Assembly: GCA_025936205.1 (NCBI GenBank)
Contig: JAICTU010000384.1
Coordinates: 1 to 8,902 of the forward strand
Direction: 5' to 3'
Length of the DNA: 8,902 bases
From: Polyangiaceae bacterium
GTDB lineage: Bacteria; Myxococcota; Polyangia; Polyangiales; Polyangiaceae
The notes under the pieces were generated by a model. The model saw nothing but the letters and a program-made list of their open reading frames with translations. It ran no database searches and had not been told where the DNA came from. Positions 5,733 to 8,902 of the stretch are shown in pieces (positions within the stretch are counted from its first letter, which is position 1; every line of letters begins with the position of its first letter). The translations under genes and the position numbers were made by a program.

Positions 5733-7730
5733 AATCAGCCCAGGCTGGGGAACACCCGGCCTCCCGAGCTGGTGGTCACGCTGCTCGGGCCGACGGCCGT
5801 GCAACGGCAAGGGCACGCCCTGCCGCTGCCCCGCTCCCGCAAGGTGCGGGCACTGCTGGCTTTCTTGGTGCTCGAGGGGCGCCCGGTAGCGCGTGCTCGG
5901 CTGTGTGGCCTGCTGTGGGACGTACCCAATGACCCGCGCGGCGAGCTGCGCTGGTGCTTGAGCAAACTCCGGGCCGCGCTCGATGACGAGCAGCACCGTC
6001 GGGTGCTCTCGGTGGATCGCGACTCGATCCGCATCGATCTGAGCGACTGCCAGGTCGATGCATTGCTGGTGGAACGTGGCCTGCAGGAGCCGCTCGAGCA
6101 GATCCCTCCCGAGCGGCTCACGGAGCTGGGCGGGCTGTCGGGAGGCGAGCTGCTGCAGGGCGTGGAGATCGACGGGAACCCGGAGTTCACCGGCTGGCTC
6201 AGCGCGCAGCGGCTGCGCTATCGCGGGCTGCACCTGCGCTTGCTCGGGGAGCTGGCGGCGCGCGCACCGTTCGGGTCGGACGAGATGTTCCGCCATCTGG
6301 GCGCCTGGCTGCGCCAAGCCCCGTTCGACCAGAAGGCGCACGAGCGCATGCTCGAAGCGCTCCTGAAGTGTGGCCGCGCGCCGGAAGCGGAAGCGCACCT
6401 GGCCGCCACGCTGCGCGCGTACGAGGCGGAAGGCCTCGACTGGTCCCGGCTGCGCGAGGCCTGGAATGTGCTGCGTGCGCAGCCCGCGCCCTCGAGCGCA
6501 GTGTCTGCTCCCGAGCGTGCGCCCGAGCCTGCCGCGCGGCGCCGCGCGTCGGTCGCCGTCATGCCCTTCAGCGACGCCGACCCGGAGCGAGCGCAGCGAG
6601 TCGCGGACGGCCTCACCGAGGACATCATCACGCGCCTGGCCAAGCTGCGCGTGCTGTTCGTGATCGCGCGCGGCACGGTGTACTCGCTGCGCGAGCGCGG
6701 CATCGGCGCCGGAGAAGCCGGCAAGATCTTGAAGGTGGAGTACGTCGCCAGCGGTTCCATCCGGCGCCAGGGCGGGCGAGTCGCGATCTCCGTCGAGCTG
6801 GCCGAGACCGAGACGGCACGCATCGTCTGGACGGAGACGTTCGAGAGCGGCAGCGACGAGAGCGGAAACGACACGTTCCGCGCGCTCGACTCGATCGTGG
6901 ACCGGATCGTGGCGGCGCTGGCCGAAGAGGTCCAGACGGCGGAGATGGGCCGCGCGCTGCTCGAGCCCCCGAGCTCGCTGGATGCCTGGGAGGCGTATCA
7001 CCGCGGCCTCTGGCACATGTACCGCTTCAACGGCCCCGACAACCTCGAGGCGGAGCGCTACTTCCGCAGCGCGCTACAGCTCGATGCCACCTTCTCGCGC
7101 GCCCACGCCGGCCTCTCCTTCACGCATTTTCAGAATGCCTTCCTGAATCTCGTGCCCGACCCCGGGCACCAGATCCAGCTGGCGCTCGACACGGCCGTCG
7201 AGAGCCTGCGCAGCGACGATCGCGATCCCGCCGCGCACTGGGCCATGGGGCGCGCGCTGTGGCTGAATCGCCGTGCCGACGAGTCGCTGAGCGAGCTCCG
7301 GCGCAGCATCGAGCTCAGCCCCAACTTCGCGCTCGGCTACTACACTCTCGGCTTCGTACAGGCGCAGGTCGGCGACCCGCGCGCTGCGATCGAAGCCACC
7401 GACACCTCGCGCCAGCTGAGCCCCTTCGATCCCCTGCAATTCGGCATGCTCGCCAGCCGCGCGCTGGCCCACGCCCGGCTCGGCGAGCTGGAAGAAGCCG
7501 TGGCCTGGTCGCTGCGCGCGGCGGCGCGCCCCAACGCGCACGCCCACATCCTGGCGATCGCGGCGGCGTGCCTGGCGCTGGCCCAGCGTCGCAAAGAGGC
7601 CCTGGAGTTCGTCGCCCGCATCCGCGCGCGCGTCCCCGGCTACGGCAGCAACGACTTCCTGAGCTCCTTCCGCTTCGACCCGGAAGCGGAACAGCTGCTG
7701 CGCAGCGCGGTCCGACAGATCGGATTTTGA
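5715..7730 (+). CDS. SARP-like regulator with BTAD, TolB-like and TPR regions
   Basis: About 671 residues from GTG 5715. Domain order: an OmpR/SARP winged helix at 18-110 (VTLLGPTAV, then SRKVRALLAFLVLEG and LRWCLSKLRAAL); a BTAD-like helical domain at about 115-250; a TolB-like/adenylate-cyclase-associated module at 278-385 (SVAVMPFSD, ADGLTEDIITRLAKL, EYVASGSIRRQGGRVAISVEL, IVWTETFE); then TPR helices from about 420 to 640 (AEAYFRSAL-like and ALGYYTLGFVQAQVGDPRAAIEA units). There is no membrane segment, so it should be cytoplasmic. Proteins of this architecture are presumed ligand- or partner-controlled transcription regulators; the signal is unknown. The start is unsure: GTG 5715 has GGAAG five bases before it; GTG 5772 would begin directly at the first winged-helix strand; the frame is open further upstream across the cysK start, which I reject. 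Its divergence from cysK suggests control of cysK and itself. Confidence 0.85.
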   Translation: METNVENQPRLGNTRPPELVVTLLGPTAVQRQGHALPLPRSRKVRALLAFLVLEGRPVARARLCGLLWDVPNDPRGELRWCLSKLRAALDDEQHRRVLSVDRDSIRIDLSDCQVDALLVERGLQEPLEQIPPERLTELGGLSGGELLQGVEIDGNPEFTGWLSAQRLRYRGLHLRLLGELAARAPFGSDEMFRHLGAWLRQAPFDQKAHERMLEALLKCGRAPEAEAHLAATLRAYEAEGLDWSRLREAWNVLRAQPAPSSAVSAPERAPEPAARRRASVAVMPFSDADPERAQRVADGLTEDIITRLAKLRVLFVIARGTVYSLRERGIGAGEAGKILKVEYVASGSIRRQGGRVAISVELAETETARIVWTETFESGSDESGNDTFRALDSIVDRIVAALAEEVQTAEMGRALLEPPSSLDAWEAYHRGLWHMYRFNGPDNLEAERYFRSALQLDATFSRAHAGLSFTHFQNAFLNLVPDPGHQIQLALDTAVESLRSDDRDPAAHWAMGRALWLNRRADESLSELRRSIELSPNFALGYYTLGFVQAQVGDPRAAIEATDTSRQLSPFDPLQFGMLASRALAHARLGELEEAVAWSLRAAARPNAHAHILAIAAACLALAQRRKEALEFVARIRARVPGYGSNDFLSSFRFDPEAEQLLRSAVRQIGF

Positions 7731-7776
7731 GGAAGAGCGGGCGCTCCACGTCCCCGCGCGTCCTCGAGCCCACTGC

Positions 7777-8466
7777 TCAATTCGTCGGTGAGTCGTCGAC
7801 CCCGCCCCCGAACATGTCGAGCTCCGGGCACTTGTTCTGGAGTGCCTGGCAGGACTTCGGCGGGGTGGGGCTCGCGAGGTTCGCCGCTTCGCATTCGAAG
7901 CGATGATCGACGTAGGGTTTCCCGGTCACGGGATCGATCGCGACCTTTCCGTCGTCAGTGAGTGGGGGCGGGGAGCAATCCTCCGTGTACGTGGCTTTTC
8001 CAGCGTCTTTGCAGCTGTAGCTGCTCAGCAGCGTGTCGAAGGCGCCCAGCATATCGTTCAGGCAGGCCTCCAGATCGCCGACGGTGGCAGAGCAGCCCTG
8101 CCAGCCCTCGACGCTGGCGTCGCTGCACTCGAACTCATCCGCGGGCGATGAGCTCGCGCTGTCGCCACTCTCGCTCTTCAGGCAAGCGTCTCTCTGGCTG
8201 ACGCAGCTGGACTCGTCCGGGCTCAGCGCCAGGCCGAGGAGCGTGCACAGCCCCGTCTTTGCGCTGGAGCGGTTGAAGTGGGCCTCGACCGCGTCATTCA
8301 TGTGCTCGCAGCCGCTCGCAGCCTCTTGCGCGGTGAGCGCGCTCAAGGCCTTGCTGCTGGAGATGCCGGAGTTGATTTCGCCGGATCCACCCTGCGCGTC
8401 GCCGCTACACTTGATCAGGGCGAGCAGGAGCAGGGGCAGAGGAGCGGTGGCTTTCAGGTGTTTCAT
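7777..8466 (-). CDS. Cysteine-rich secreted protein, probable lipoprotein
   Basis: 229 residues, not recognised as a named family. A signal sequence (MKHLKATAPLPLLLLALIKC) ends in a cysteine in lipobox position, but the residue before it is Lys where Ala, Gly or Ser is expected, so lipidation is doubtful. Twelve further cysteines follow, an even number that would allow six disulfides in an oxidising compartment. Segments such as SPDESSCVSQRDACLKS and ATVGDLEACLNDML remind me of lineage-specific cysteine-rich proteins common in myxobacteria, which is a recollection and not a search. The region near residues 185-195 (VAIDPVTGKPYVD) is a beta-turn-like linker. An in-frame ATG at 8487 lacks a ribosome binding site; ATG 8466 has GGAGA about ten bases upstream and gives a normal signal peptide. 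It follows the DoxX-like gene on the same strand by 63 bases and converges on the regulator with a 46-base gap. Confidence 0.75.
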   Translation of the reverse strand: MKHLKATAPLPLLLLALIKCSGDAQGGSGEINSGISSSKALSALTAQEAASGCEHMNDAVEAHFNRSSAKTGLCTLLGLALSPDESSCVSQRDACLKSESGDSASSSPADEFECSDASVEGWQGCSATVGDLEACLNDMLGAFDTLLSSYSCKDAGKATYTEDCSPPPLTDDGKVAIDPVTGKPYVDHRFECEAANLASPTPPKSCQALQNKCPELDMFGGGVDDSPTN

Positions 8467-8529
8467 GTGGGCGAGTCTCCGCCCCATGGAAACGGCTCGA
8501 TCCGCGCACGGCGTAATGGTCTTTCGATC

Positions 8530-8902
8530 TCAGCTGTGCGGTCGGAGCGCGTAGCGGCCATAGGCGACGAAGGCCCCCAGCAGCCCCATCACCAGCGCCC
8601 AGAGCAGGGGGTTGGTGGCGGCGAGTTGCAGCGAGTACTGCGCGTACAGCGCCGCGAGCGCGAAGGTCTCCAGCGCCAGCACGCCTGCGACGATGGGCGT
8701 CCACAGCGGCTTCCATTTCAGGGCCGCCGGGGCGATCAGCAACACGGCGCCCAGCATCTCGAAGATGCCGACGGCGCGCCAGCCGCCGCGCGAAACTGCC
8801 GTCAGCTGGGCTGCGACCTGGTCGAAACTGAACGCCTTGTACGCGCCCCCGGAGAAGTAGAGCAGCGCGAGCACGATCTGGAGGACCCACAGCAAAGCAT
8901 TC
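8530..8902 (-). CDS. DoxX-like family membrane protein, start at window edge
   Basis: Small integral membrane protein with about four transmembrane helices: LLWVLQIVLALLYFSGG, AVGIFEMLGAVLLIAPAAL, WTPIVAGVLALETFALAAL and LLWALVMGLLGAFVAYG. The SGGAYKAF sequence after helix 1 and GIFEMLGA in helix 2 fit the DoxX-like (DoxX_2) family. Function in this family is poorly known. A TTG at 8895 is in frame, but the frame continues through Ala and Asn codons to 8899, and the last window base supplies a G that would be the third base of a start codon at 8902-8904. The protein therefore probably begins M-N-A-L-L-W-V, only one base of its start codon being inside the window, with a length of about 124 residues. 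The secreted cysteine-rich gene follows 63 bases downstream and may be co-transcribed. Confidence 0.82.
   Translation of the reverse strand, partial: NALLWVLQIVLALLYFSGGAYKAFSFDQVAAQLTAVSRGGWRAVGIFEMLGAVLLIAPAALKWKPLWTPIVAGVLALETFALAALYAQYSLQLAATNPLLWALVMGLLGAFVAYGRYALRPHS

Noticed and set aside
5010..7016. Very long open frame (about 668 codons) on the minus strand through cysK and the regulator
   Set aside because: It is antisense to two genes with clear domains, its translation is low-complexity Arg/Ala/Gln/Leu with no family motif, and such frames are usual in G+C-rich DNA.
7733..7757. GAGC/GCTC hairpin between the convergent regulator and cysteine-rich genes as a terminator
   Set aside because: Only four to five base pairs with no T-run; too weak to call.
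6368..7906. 512-codon open frame on the plus strand in another frame of the regulator
   Set aside because: Its translation is Arg/Ala/Pro-rich with no recognisable motif, and it overlaps a frame with TolB-like and TPR signatures.

Overview
The window is about two-thirds G+C, densely packed, and reads as chromosomal DNA of a myxobacterium-like organism (Myxococcota, possibly Polyangiales). This is an inference from the gene mix, not from any marker gene: a CarH-like B12-dependent MerR regulator, a divergent RpoH/SigB-like sigma factor, a SARP-type regulator fused to TolB-like and TPR regions, and a cysteine-rich lipoprotein-like secreted protein. No tRNA, rRNA, CRISPR array, transposase or phage gene was seen.

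Layout. (1) 1-1055, plus strand: 3' part of a GT1/MGT-type glycosyltransferase, cut by the window edge. (2) 1060-1551, minus strand: exported DUF2141 protein, convergent with the glycosyltransferase with a 4-base gap. (3) 1668-2606, plus strand: MerR-type regulator with a cobalamin-binding domain and the CarH/LitR signature residues. (4) 2607-2702: short gap holding an A+T-rich patch and a perfect 28-base palindrome over a plausible promoter. (5) 2703-3593, plus strand: RpoH-like sigma factor. (6) 3594-3844: gap with a strong TTCG-tetraloop hairpin. (7) 3845-4120, plus strand: small unknown protein. (8) 4143-4577, minus strand: GFA/CENP-V zinc protein. (9) 4673-5611, minus strand: cysteine synthase, flanked on both sides by 12-base-period direct repeats. 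(10) About 5715-7730, plus strand: SARP-like DNA-binding/BTAD/TolB-like/TPR regulator, divergent from cysK. (11) 7777-8466, minus strand: cysteine-rich secreted protein, probably a lipoprotein. (12) 8530-8902, minus strand: DoxX-like membrane protein whose start codon probably begins one base inside the window edge.

How the parts may work together. The most interesting unit is 1668-3593: a putative light- and B12-sensing repressor directly upstream of an alternative sigma factor, with a perfect palindrome lying over the sigma gene's likely promoter. This resembles the logic of the Streptomyces LitR/LitS pair, where a B12-type LitR controls an ECF sigma factor, but here the sigma factor belongs to the RpoH-like family. 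The second candidate is the regulator-cysK pair: the divergent regulator has an OmpR/SARP-type DNA-binding domain, and tandem repeats spaced about one helical turn sit at its 5' end and just beyond the end of cysK. Both regulatory links are inferences from sequence.
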